Assembly (NCBI GenBank): GCA_021432605.1
Contig: MU271151.1
Location: 558,001 to 622,000, forward strand
Length of the DNA: 64,000 bases
From: Coniochaeta sp. PMI_546
Taxonomy: Eukaryota; Ascomycota; Sordariomycetes; Coniochaetales; Coniochaetaceae
Direction: 5' to 3'
Of the stretch, positions 34,227 through 44,778 are shown piece after piece. Under the pieces are notes generated by a model. That model was not told the DNA's origin, ran no database searches, and saw only the letters and a program-made list of their open reading frames with translations. Made by a program: the position numbers and the translations under genes. Position 1 is the first letter of the stretch. Each line of letters begins with the position of its first letter.

Positions 34227-35519
34227 ATGAAGATGACGTCGACACAAAGCGAAAGAATACCAGAGACCGCTTCGCTCTCTGGCGCAGAGAAATCAGAAGA
34301 TGAAAGTCTCGATATTGGCCCACCCCCGGATGGTGGATTCACAGCATGGACTCAGGCCGTCTTGATGCACATCGTCTTCTTCAATACATGGGGAGTCGCA
34401 AATGGGTTTGGCGTCTTCCAGGCATACTACACGAGTCACCTGGGCCTGTCTCAGCTTTCAACCTCATGGCTCGGCAGCGTTCAGATCTTTTTTCTTTTCT
34501 TCGTCGGCGCCGCTGCCGGCCGGGCCACGGACGCTGGCCACTTCAAACTCATATTTGCCATCGGAGTACTTCTACAGCTGGTCGGGATTTTCATGACCTC
34601 GCTGTGTACCCGTTACTGGCAGATCTTCCTCGCACAGGCTGTCTGCGTGGGTCTAGGGAACGGATGCACCTTTTGTCCAGCGCTATCGGTCATTTCCGCG
34701 TATTTCCACCGCCACCGTGTCTTTGCCGTGGGTGTGGCCGCCGCAGGTGCCGCAACGGGAGGACTGATTTATCCTGTCATGGTTGATCAGCTTATCAACA
34801 AGCACAATGTTGCATATTCATGGACCATGCGGCTCGTGGGCCTTGTCATGCTCGCAACCTACGTCCCTTGTCTGGTCTGGTTCAAACCCCGTCTGCCCCC
34901 TCGCAAGACTGGTCCTTGGGTGGACTGGTCAGCCTTCCGGGAGCTTCCATTTGTGTTTTTCTCCCTCAGCATGTTCTTCAACTTCTGGGGACTCTACTTT
35001 GCATTCTTCTACCTTGGCACATTCGCACGGGACCGTCTTGACATGCCTGAGCCTATCAACCTGGTCATGGTTCTGAACGGCGTTGGAGTATTCGGTCGCA
35101 TCATTCCAAACGTCGTCGCTAGCCGGTGGACTGGCCCACTCAACATGATATTTACCATGGGTCTGATAGCAGCCCTGTTGATGTATTGTTGGGCCGCCAT
35201 TCGGTCCGCGAAGTCCCTCTACGTCTTTACCGTCTTCCTGGGTCTCATCGCGTCAGCTCTACAAGCTCTTCTACCTGCCACAGCGACTACGATGACGCCG
35301 CATGCCAACAGGACTGGAACACGTACTGGAATGATATTTACCATCGTCAGCTTCGCGACGTTGACCGGCCCTGCAATTGCTGGCGTTTTGATAGAACGCG
35401 ATGATGGGAGATATCTGTATGCACAACTATTTGCTGGTTCCTCGATTATGCTTGGGGCTGTCATGGCGGCAGCGGCGAGGCTAGCCAAGACAGGTTTCAT
35501 TCTAAGAGCGAAGATGTAA
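34227..35519 (+). CDS. MFS transporter, monocarboxylate-porter-like (MCT/MCH type)
   Basis: Single exon, 430 aa. The start is the first ATG in a frame that opens further upstream without one. DGGFTAW just before TM1 is the hallmark of the fungal monocarboxylate transporter-like group. It continues with GVANGFGVFQAYY in TM1 and the GxGxG-like GLGNGCTFCP in TM4. About twelve membrane segments are present. Despite the family name, several fungal members do not carry monocarboxylates, so the cargo is open. It is head-to-head with the Zn2Cys6 regulator across a ~440-bp promoter carrying the CGG array, a common arrangement for a regulator and its target. Confidence 0.85.
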   Translation: MKMTSTQSERIPETASLSGAEKSEDESLDIGPPPDGGFTAWTQAVLMHIVFFNTWGVANGFGVFQAYYTSHLGLSQLSTSWLGSVQIFFLFFVGAAAGRATDAGHFKLIFAIGVLLQLVGIFMTSLCTRYWQIFLAQAVCVGLGNGCTFCPALSVISAYFHRHRVFAVGVAAAGAATGGLIYPVMVDQLINKHNVAYSWTMRLVGLVMLATYVPCLVWFKPRLPPRKTGPWVDWSAFRELPFVFFSLSMFFNFWGLYFAFFYLGTFARDRLDMPEPINLVMVLNGVGVFGRIIPNVVASRWTGPLNMIFTMGLIAALLMYCWAAIRSAKSLYVFTVFLGLIASALQALLPATATTMTPHANRTGTRTGMIFTIVSFATLTGPAIAGVLIERDDGRYLYAQLFAGSSIMLGAVMAAAARLAKTGFILRAKM

Positions 35520-36043
35520 CCGTGATGGGGTGTAAATAGATTTCTTTGGCAAAGATAAACGTACTTAGCACTCTTGGCGAGGCCAATTATATAGGAGGTC
35601 GTGCTGATAGGACTCCATCGTTGTAAGGTACACTCCGTGTGTTATTCAATACGCGAGGGATTGGACAAAATAGGATGTAAGGCAGCTATAAAGGGTGCGA
35701 TCTATGCCTTAGGGTCACAGCCATTTTCAATTTTATCATTTGAACATCAGTTGCGCAGTATGACTTGGCCACGCGGCAGACATTGGGCAAACTCCCGCCA
35801 TATCATAACAAACGGAAGGCTGCGTTGATTGAGGCATGAGCCAACCTCACCAATGATCATGGCTGCTTACACAAGGAGGCGGGCATGGGCTTTACTGAAA
35901 TAGACTTAGGTCTGGAGGCTTGGGCAGCAATCTCGTGTAACAAACCCTTTCGCAAGCATCTGTCCCAGCATTGCGCATTTTCCCCGCGAATCTCCCACGA
36001 TAATAGTTGACCTTTCACTATTCCGGGATTCCGCTATTCCAAA
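35520..36043. other. Intergenic
   Basis: About 0.5 kb between two + strand genes; promoter of the HET gene. Nothing specific was seen. Confidence 0.6.
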
Positions 36044-38070
36044 ATGTCCAGCTCATCTCAAAATATGACCGCCGTGACGTCTAACGCATGCGACGTTTGC
36101 TTCAACCTGCAGTATTCAGCCCGACATAACAATCAACCACTCAATCTTCCGCCGCAGGCTGACAGCGGCTGGATTATTGTGATAAGGCACATCGATGATT
36201 TTAAAGCCTCAGACACACGGGGATGTCCTACATGCAAATTCATCGTACAGGCAGTGGCCAACTTTGAGCTACCAGCAGAGGATTGCCATAGCATTGTTCT
36301 CAACATCAATGGCTCCAGTGAGGCCCAGTTGTTCTTCACAGGAACTTGCACGACTATACAAATCTACACACCAATAGGTATGACATCTCATTGACAGCTT
36401 ACCATATTGTCAAGGTCTGACGCACCCTCGCAGGCTACGAGCCTGCCTGGAAAGGGGTCGTCAACAGCCAAGAGCTCAGCGCCGACCCCGATGCGCAAGA
36501 GGCGTATGCATTCATTGAGACGTGCCTTGCAAAATGTGATCAACACCCAATGTGCAGACCTGGATCATCTCGTCTTCCGACCCGTCTAGTCGACGTCGGC
36601 TCCATCGATGATCCTATGGTCCGACTCGTCGAGACTTCCTCCATACCGTTCCGCCCCTATGTTGCCCTAAGCTACTGCTGCGGACCGGACATGGTCTTCA
36701 AAACCACAGTAGCGAATTACCTGGCTCACAAGCAAGGAATTCATATCTCCACTCTCCCAAGAACCATCCAAGATGCAGTTACCATAACACGGAAGCTCAA
36801 GCAACAATATCTATGGATAGACGCCATTTGCATCATCCAGGAGTTGCCTTCCGACTGGGAGTTTGAGTCACTCAACATGGCTTCTGTCTATCGGAACGCC
36901 TACTTGACCCTAGCAGCAGCCACCTCGAGTGCTGTGACGGAAGGGTTTCTCCACCAGCAACACCTCGCAGCGCAAACGAAGCCTCCCTTCCATGTAAATT
37001 GGACAAACGCAGCCCGACAGGTGTCCGTCCTGGGTGCAAGAATTGTCCCCTCCGCGGAAGCACACGAGCAGCGGGACGGTAGCGACTATCTTCCTCTCTC
37101 GCATCGGGGCTGGACGCTACAAGAGCGACTCCTCGCCAGAAGATTAGTAACCTACACCAAAGAGGAGCTATGGTGGACGTGTCTGAGCGGTTGTGCATGC
37201 GAATGCCACACATTCGACAAGTGCCAGCGATCGAAGCCGGTATATGCAATCACTCAGCCGGCGGAGGCGTATGAGTACTGGCAAGGCACGGTTGGGGACT
37301 TTACAACTCGAGATTTGACGGAGCCGTTGGATAAGTTTCCTGCTTTGTCGGGGCTCGCGAGCGCGGTGCAGGATATCACTGGTTCAGCTTATGTCGCCGG
37401 CTTGTGGTCAGACAACTTTGTTTCTGACCTTGCGTGGCGGGTCGCGACTTCTGAACGTCCTGGATCTAGCTCTGCGGCTCTTGCTACTGCCGGCTATCTC
37501 GCGCCGACCTTCTCTTGGGCATCTGTCGGGCAGCCTGTGGTGTATCAATATGATCAGCAGTGGATGGTGGATACGTTGTGTGTACTTCTGCAAATCGAGT
37601 CAAACGTGCCGGGTCGAAACCCCTTAGGTCGGGTGCAAACTGCGAGGGCGACACTCAGGTGCCTGTTGCGTAAAACCACGCTGGATGTGGCTTACTTGTG
37701 GAGAGATCAGTACGTTGTTTCTTGTGCGGGCAAGAGGCATCAAATCACGGCCGATGCATCCTTAGAAACCTTTGAAGCTCTCAATAGAGCCGGTGTCATG
37801 GAGAGATCCGTGTGTCGGTCGCCTCCGGGGTCGTCCAAGGCTCACGCTGAATCGGGGACGCCGGTGTTTTTGGCCTACCTCGGATCATGGCGTGGGCCAC
37901 AGTTCCGTCAGAAGTACGACACTCGAGACGCTGCTGGCGCCTGTCTTCTTCTTGGGAAGTCTTGCCAGCAAATGGACAAGTACGAGCGACTGGGAATAGT
38001 GGCTGGAAAATTCTTGCTGGAAGACCACGCTTTGAATGAGTTCTCGGAGGCAGTTATCACGTTGGTGTGA
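36044..38070 (+). CDS. HET-domain protein (heterokaryon incompatibility)
   Basis: Exons 36044-36377 and 36434-38070 with a 56-nt intron (GTATGA..GCAG), giving 656 aa. The N-terminal CDVCFNLQ and GCPTCKF pair is common in fungal HET proteins. The HET domain starts at YVALSYCCG (about residue 205) and runs through LPRTIQDAV and YLWIDAICI to a downstream GWTLQERLLARR, all diagnostic blocks. HET proteins trigger a cell-death response on contact with unlike individuals, with the domain now viewed as TIR-related. There is no NACHT or WD40 module attached. One of three HET genes in the window; the three are different in sequence. Confidence 0.9.
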
Positions 38071-38534
38071 GGCACCCGCGTAACATGAAGTCGGAATACT
38101 ATTATCAGGTCATCCTTATGCGGCTGTATAGATTCATCACAGAGGTTAGAGAGCAGGCACAGGGTAACTGGGGTTTTCCTGTGTGCTCAAGGTAGAGCAG
38201 AGGAATTATTTCCCAAAGACTGGCCAGCATGGCGACCTTGCGGAAGCCGAACTGTCCCATTTCTGAACCAATTTCGCCGAAGTTGTGTCTCGTGGGTTCT
38301 GGTCTTGTCTCCAATCTGCCATGTCCTCACCATCTGGTCAAACCATGTGGCGATTTCCTATTAACTCCAGTCGAGATGGCATGACCATTCAATTGTTATC
38401 GACTCAGCTTCACACGCGGTACCATCTCAATGCATATCCCTGGAGTGAATCATCCTCGTAAACGCAGACGACCTGTCGGATTACCCCCGTACAACCATTC
38501 TTGCGAAGCACAACCAAGACCTAGACGTTTAAGT
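38071..38534. other. Intergenic, between convergent genes
   Basis: 3' region of the HET and DUF1993 genes. Nothing else was recognised. Confidence 0.6.
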
Positions 38535-39056
38535 CTAAGCCTTATGCAAGAAAGTCATAAAAGGACCTAAGTAATCCATCTTCCCCAGCGGAACGCCTTT
38601 CATACGCAGAATAGCATAAGCCGTGTTGACATGGAAGAAGAAGTTGGGTAAGATATGCCCAAACACAAGGTCTTTGCCAGTCATCTCAAAAGGGGTCATG
38701 AGTGCTCCCAAGCGCACGGACAATATCTCGTCCTCCTTGCCGTCCACTGCCTTCCGGTCCACGCTACTGAGCAGCTCAATGCTTGCCTCGCAGCGGGAGA
38801 TCATCTCGTCAAGTGTCTGCTCTTTATCTTGTGAAAGCTCGAGTTCGACACCAGCGAGATACATCACTGCTTTCTCGGCCATGTTGGCAGTCATCCGGAT
38901 TTGGAACGTGAGCGGTCGCATGTCGTCGATGAGTCTGGCTTGCGGGAAAGTTGAAGAATCTGGAAGCTCCGAGGCTTTCTTGAGAATGTTTTTAAGAGCG
39001 ATGGTTCCGTGAAGGAGAGTGGCGATACTCGCGTCATAGAGAGAGATGCCGCCCAT
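38535..39056 (-). CDS. DUF1993-family protein
   Basis: Single exon, 173 aa, starting at MGGISLYDAS. The opening SLYDASIATLL and the following helical pattern, ending with a HVNTAYAILR helix, match DUF1993 (PF09351), a four-helix DinB-like family found in fungi and bacteria. Function is unknown; related DinB folds bind metal or thiols. The open frame extends 12 codons upstream without an ATG. Length is normal for the family. Confidence 0.8.
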   Translation of the reverse strand: MGGISLYDASIATLLHGTIALKNILKKASELPDSSTFPQARLIDDMRPLTFQIRMTANMAEKAVMYLAGVELELSQDKEQTLDEMISRCEASIELLSSVDRKAVDGKEDEILSVRLGALMTPFEMTGKDLVFGHILPNFFFHVNTAYAILRMKGVPLGKMDYLGPFMTFLHKA

Positions 39057-40566
39057 GGTGCGAGAGCTATCTTTAACAGGCTGGATAGACAACGACGGTT
39101 ACTGTGTAAAGCTGGAGTTATATTGAGAATTGTCAAGAGAAGAAGAAATACAGAAATTTGACTCTATCGGCCTGGAGTTCTTATAGTAGGTCTGGCTTTG
39201 GAACATCTTGAAGACGAGCGAAATCTAAGCAGTCGATTTATAACCGAGCTATGTGCCACGTGTTCTTTCTTCGATCGACGATCGAGTAAATCGCAGAAGC
39301 CAAGATTCATGCCTAGGGCCATGGGAAAAGAATGGTGGTCTGAATTTTACCGAGGTTTGCAACTTCCCTTGTCCATTTGGATTCGGGTGCATTTATCTTC
39401 CCGAGCTGACACTGCATGTAGGCTGCCACTCCCAAGCTAATTCTACCAAAAACGGGAATTGGCCAGCACACTTAAACTATGAGCGGTCAGTGGACTCCAA
39501 TCGTGATATGCATCATTATTAATAATACTGATAAAGGAGCGCAGTTTCCGGTGGTAAATAATTGGGGTACCAATGCTGCGGTGATTACTTTTCTTCGCTG
39601 AGGAATGGGTCGAGATGGGATCGAACAGAATTGTAGAGATCTTGTATTCCTGCTGCCATGATTTATAGAATGAAATCAATGATTCAGGGACTAATCAAAG
39701 CTCGTATGTCAGTCAGTCTGACTTATAATATTGTAATTAGCTACCCACTCTTATACCTATATGTCGAACCGGGCCGGACCGCTCATTCTGAGCTCTATAT
39801 AACGACGAGATTGGTTCAAAATAGGCATAGACTCGGTGCACTCCCTGCCCTGGCCATCCATTTTGTATTTGGGGTTTGTCGGCTGCGCACGAGTTCGTGC
39901 TGCATGATTGATTATTGCTGTGACCGATATTGTTTTCAAATATCGTAAAACAAGCTAAGGTGAGTCAGCAAAACGCCGCTTACCGATATGTCGTGCTGAA
40001 AGAGTGGTTTTGCAGCAATTAAGTACTTATTTAGGACCGCTTAAACTCTATTAGATTTATCAGGCTTTCCAGTTCGGTGAAACCGGCTTGCTGTATGAGC
40101 TGGGTGAAGTTTTATTGTCCGAGCAAGTTCCGTCTATGCTACTTGCGTAGAATACCTATACCAGATTATAGCTGTCCGAAAAGGAATGTTGCAAGTCTTT
40201 ACTTGCACCCGGAAGCAAGCTCTGGGGCCCACAGGTGCCGGGCACACTCCGAATTCTTCCTTGCTGTCGAAGGCACATCTGGTATTCACTTTCTTAGTTC
40301 TCGGTGAAATGTGCACACTGCATAGGAACAGCCGCTAGACATATTTTGATGTTTCTGTTTGCACACCAGACCTGATGGTTTCGATATCAGCCCATTTGGG
40401 TTCTCCTAAACGTGCCTCAAGGGCGAGACGATGAATCCAGTCCATACCAATGTGTGCGGGTGCAACGGAATTTTCAAGTGCTAACCCACGAGATGTTTAC
40501 CTGGCCCCTTGACCAACCTCTACTTAATAACCTAGATGTTGAGTAATCGGCACTGGTCCGAGTATA
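39057..40566. other. Long intergenic region
   Basis: About 1.5 kb, AT-rich in the middle (39500-40070). No coding region was recognised and no clear repeats are visible. Confidence 0.55.
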
Positions 40567-42720
40567 TCATGTCGGAGAGCCGATGTCTTCGTCCTCCACC
40601 CAGCTTCCAGGAAGCCGAGGGACTTCGAACTCGATGGCCCGCCAGAAGTCCCCAACAAACTCGTCCGTCGGCTCAGTCCACCAAAGCCTCCAATCCGCCG
40701 GCCTCGGCCCATATTGCATGCAACAGAGTCGCGGCATCGTGGCAGAGCTTCCCGACGACTTGCGTTCCCCTTGTGTAAAGAACTCTTGTTGGCGAAGTTC
40801 TGCTGTAAGTGCCGGGACCTCGACTTCTCCATAACGTTCCAGGTCCACAGCAGCCGCTTCCAGGACCTCAAGCCACGTCTCGAGTGCGAGCTCGGCAAGC
40901 CGAGTCGCAGATGAGGGACGGGAAGGAAAGCTGGCGCCGCCAATGAAGGCCAACAATGACTTCAACTTCATATTTAGAGAGGAGCACCCTCGATTTTGCA
41001 GAGCTTCGATTTCGTGCGAATGTTTCGCAAACGGCAGTATGTCGGTGAGGAGTGCCTTGAACGTGGACAGGCGATCAATATCCATATTAAGTTTACACTG
41101 TGCCATGCGAGTTGCAAGGATGGATAGCAGAGACCAGCACAGACTGCGCCCTAGAAAACTAGCGTCGACTACATCCTCGAAACTCAAAAAACCATTTCGA
41201 GACAGGATGAGTCGCACAACCTGGGAAGTTGAGTGCAAGTCTTCGTAGAAGTCATGATACATCATGTCTATGGCGAGTTGCATCCGCGAATAACGATTTG
41301 CTTCGGCATAGAATTCGTCATCAGGCCATATTGAACGCCGAATATTCGCGAAGGACCGGGGAGAGAGACTTGCATAACTTAGTACGCACAACCGCGTCGC
41401 CTCGCTCAGTCCGTCGTGCTGAAGAAACCGCGTGAGTTGGTGAAGCCTTTCCTCAGTCTCAGGTATGCTCTGAGGGTATGCAATGGATAGAGTGACTGTA
41501 TCAACCTCCTTCGCAGTCAGGTAGTTGCAAATACTCCAAGCACCGTATTTCATTGCTACCTGTCGTGGGGCCTTGGTCAGTACCGGCCACACTGTCCATT
41601 AAAATCATGGGATTCCTTACCCCAAGAATAGATTCCTCGGAATACGCGTCATCTTTCCAGTCGGGCCGCCATCGATCGAACGGCGTCAGAATACGGTCTT
41701 GGAAGAGCCGCTTCAGCCCGGGGAGGTCGCCTGTCTTGATAGCCGCAACGGCGAGCTGCCACGGGGTGCCTCTCCCATAGAAGGTATTGTAGGTTCTGAA
41801 ATGATGGGTCCATCCCCAATGAGTCTGATATATCGTCGACTCTGTAAGCCTCGATGATAGCCATGTCGGTAACCGAATCTTTAGCTCAAGCAAACAGTGG
41901 TAGTATTCTGGTTCTTCCTTGTGCTGTAGATCATGAGACCCAGCTTGAGCGGATGGAATTCGAACCGTCATCACACCAGTCACTCCAGGGACGCCTATGC
42001 TGATTGTCCGAACATCCCGAGCAAACCTCCAAAGGCCCCTCGCCGGTATATTTACCGGTATATTTGCTTGGGCTACTCCCCGTGATGCCACGTTTGTGGT
42101 GGTTCTTTTTTCTGTTGTTTCCGAGGCTGCATCAAAGATTTGCGGATTAACTTCCAATTCCTGTCGAGCTTCTAACGCACGAACTAGTTGGGAGACTATG
42201 AGGGCGGGCTGTTGGCGCTGTAGTGTCCTGAATGTATGTTAGCTACCTCTTACGCAATGAAAGAGTATGATTGACAGTACAGTATATAGGTCTGCTGGGC
42301 TATTGACAACAGCTGGACAGCCGTATGCAGCCGCTTTTCGTGCTTAGTGATTACATCCTTCCGTAAGACCAACTTGACAGCGGTCAGTCTGCGCTTCAAT
42401 CCCTTTGAGCTCTCTAGTTGCGCCGTTAAGTCCGATAAAAGAGCTTTGAGTTGGTACAGAGCCTTATTGCATTGCGAGATGGCTGCTCCAAGTGCCCTGT
42501 CACGAGACGCGGCAACAGGAGGACACTCCGCAGTATCGGTATTGCTCTCAATGAAAACTGGAGTAAGGACTTGAATCTGGTCGAGTAAGAAGCTGAAGGT
42601 TTCTGGGAGCTCCTTCACATCCTCCAGGAGTTGCTTGATGCTTAGGCTCGTAGTCAGGATCTTCCCCCCGACTTGAGCAATAGCGATTGTAGAGGCTGCA
42701 AGACCTACGATCTCGGCCAT
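40567..42720 (-). CDS. Fungal_N (STAND-type N-terminal) domain protein with a single ankyrin-like segment
   Basis: Three exons on the complement: 42281-42720, 41621-42227 and 40567-41559, giving 679 aa. Introns are 53 nt (donor GTACTG, unusual) and 61 nt (GTAAGG..ACAG). The opening MAEIVGLAASTIAIAQVGGK with the helical stretch after it is the fungal N-terminal domain of NLR-like STAND proteins (PF17111). A middle part has FARDVRTISIG, then FRTYNTFYGRG and a lone ankyrin-like unit (AIKTGDLPGLKRLF). No NACHT or NB-ARC P-loop is present, so it resembles a signalling-domain protein lacking an NTPase engine. The C-terminal ~330 aa is helical with no family recognised. Confidence 0.75.
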
Positions 42721-42940
42721 GGGGTGCGGGTTTCAATGTGAAAAAAGATCTTGAAAGAAGACAAAGAGTTGATAAGGTGCTTCAATGAGTACATTAGACG
42801 AAAGTTTGGCTCGCTAGGTGCGATATAAGGGGTTCCATCGCGGCGCTAACTGAAACCACCTTCGTTGAGTGGGATTAGCCGCAGCGTCAGGCACTCTCTG
42901 TCTGCCAACCAATCCCGAGCTCAGAAAACAGCATGGAAGC

Positions 42941-43741
42941 TTAGTACGTTCCGCCGTGCGTGCTACCTGACATTTTCACTTCCACTACCGTGGCCGTGTC
43001 TGATATGCCTCGTGCCTTGGCCTCCTCCATAATTGCGACCGTTGCCGATGCTCCAACCCTGGAAATACCCAGCCACATTACATATAAAAATTCATCCAGC
43101 GTGCGTACTCCTCCAGCAGCCTTGATCTTGACATCAGGTCCTGAGTTCTCCTTCATCAACTTCAGATGCGGCACCGTGGCGCCCTTGTAAGAGTAGAAGC
43201 CGTTGCTCTGTTTGACGAACCCATATCCTGTTGACGTCTTGATAAATGCGACCTTCAGATCGGTGCAGATCTTACACAGTTTGACAATGTGCTCATCCTG
43301 TAGATAGTCGTTCTCGAAGATAACCTTGAGCACCGCGAACCCCTCCTGGCCGCCCACGCGAGTGCTGGTAACCATATCGTTGATAGCCTTGATCTCGTCG
43401 TGGACGTAGCCCCAATCACCGCCAAGAACTTTGCCAATGTTTACCACCATGTCGATCTCGTGTGCACCGGCCAACACTGCCTCTCTGGCTTCGGCTACCT
43501 TGATCGATGTGGTGGAGTTGCCGTGCGGGAAGCCGATGACGGAGCAAATGAGAACGTCCGTGCCAGCGAGGGCCCGGCGAGCAGCGGGGATGCTGTATGG
43601 CTTGATGCACGCTGCTGCCACGTTGTATTTCTTTGCGACTGCGAGACCTTCCTCAATCTCGGCGTCCGTCATGGTGGGATGGAGGAGAGAGTGGTCGATG
43701 AGCTTGGCGATGGAGCCGAGCGAGACCGTGATAGTTGCCAT
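42941..43741 (-). CDS. deoC: Deoxyribose-phosphate aldolase
   Basis: Single exon, 266 aa. It splits 2-deoxyribose-5-phosphate into glyceraldehyde-3-phosphate and acetaldehyde in deoxynucleoside breakdown. Family landmarks are all present: IDHSLLHPTMT near the N-terminus, EIDMVVNIG, the Schiff-base lysine in FIKTSTGYG, and the second active lysine in KAAGGVRT. The frame is open to another ATG at 43903 that would add 54 residues. I chose the internal ATG (MATITV) because it begins right at the conserved domain. The longer form, possibly a targeting leader, cannot be excluded. Confidence 0.93.
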   Translation of the reverse strand: MATITVSLGSIAKLIDHSLLHPTMTDAEIEEGLAVAKKYNVAAACIKPYSIPAARRALAGTDVLICSVIGFPHGNSTTSIKVAEAREAVLAGAHEIDMVVNIGKVLGGDWGYVHDEIKAINDMVTSTRVGGQEGFAVLKVIFENDYLQDEHIVKLCKICTDLKVAFIKTSTGYGFVKQSNGFYSYKGATVPHLKLMKENSGPDVKIKAAGGVRTLDEFLYVMWLGISRVGASATVAIMEEAKARGISDTATVVEVKMSGSTHGGTY

Positions 43742-44774
43742 GACTGATTGCGATGCCAAGCTGATCTTCGATTTCACAGAAAATCTACCAAATACCCGTA
43801 ATCCGTCCACACAGTAGCAATGCCAATGATTTGAACAGAGTTTGTTGTTGTTCCAAATATTCGGGACAAGGTGTGAGTTCAGCTGTGTTAGACCCCGCTT
43901 CATGGCGGTAGTAACCTGATTCGGGAGGACCAGACGTTCTCAGTAACACCATACAAAGCCCTAACCCTCTGCACTATGAGCTGGAAGATCAATAATCTAA
44001 GAACCATATACACATGAAAAGCTATAAGTGTCGACAGGTCACAATTCAGGTCTGGCTACCTTTTCTCACTGGCTGCTTTGCAATGACTTACGACCTGTCC
44101 TAAGATCTAGCATTCGCGGATTATACGCACGGCTTGGAAAGACATATCTGTATGTAGGCCAGTTGGCCCGGCTCTGTGAATAGTAGAACGCGGTATAGCG
44201 TGGAGGCCATTTTGAAGGTCGGAAATGAAAGCAAAGGCAATGCAAAAATCCTTCAGAGGGAACACCAAGCTGGATCGAACAAAATACCATGCCGAAATGT
44301 GTTGATTCTTTTAGACTTTCGAGCCAGTGTCTTTCCCACTCGGCCAGGCAGCAGTGGCAGTCCGCACACTGCCTGCAGAGCTCCGGGTGGTTGGCACTAC
44401 TGACTTCCGTCATCACGGCCGAATGTAGGGAGGCAATAGACAGACCTCCTGAAACAAACCAAAAAAATGAGCGAAGTCATTGGACTTGTTCCAAGAGGTA
44501 GGTAAGTATATTATCCTTTAGCTACTTCGCTGGAGATGAGACATGACGAAATGATATATATACGACATCGCCAGATGAGAAGACAAAGGAGCTGGAACCG
44601 AAGCTGCTGCCTGATACTTTATAAGTCAGCCCCACAGCTCACAGCTGGCAGTCAGCTGTGGGGTCAAATGCAGCTTTGCCGAGCATCAACCTTGCACAAC
44701 GACGTCACAGTAAAAAACAGCTCCGAACACTTTCCAACCCAAAACACACAACCTACGATGCCTCTCGAAACATC
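43742..44774. other. Intergenic, divergent promoter region
   Basis: About 1 kb between deoC and the mitochondrial carrier gene. It contains a near-perfect palindromic CAGCTGTGGGG/CCCCACAGCTC-like pair around 44631-44664 just upstream of the carrier gene. No other gene was recognised. Confidence 0.5.
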
Positions 44775-44778
44775 ATGA
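44758..44778 (+). promoter_or_regulatory. Upstream mini-ORF overlapping the carrier start codon
   Basis: ATG at 44758 opens a six-codon frame (MPLETS) whose TGA overlaps the carrier ATG as ATGA (44775-44778). The layout would suit termination-reinitiation control, if transcription starts upstream of 44758. Confidence 0.35.

Noticed and set aside
44066-44413. 115-codon minus-strand frame with several cysteines
   Set aside because: No splice-supported extension, no known motif, composition not protein-like throughout.
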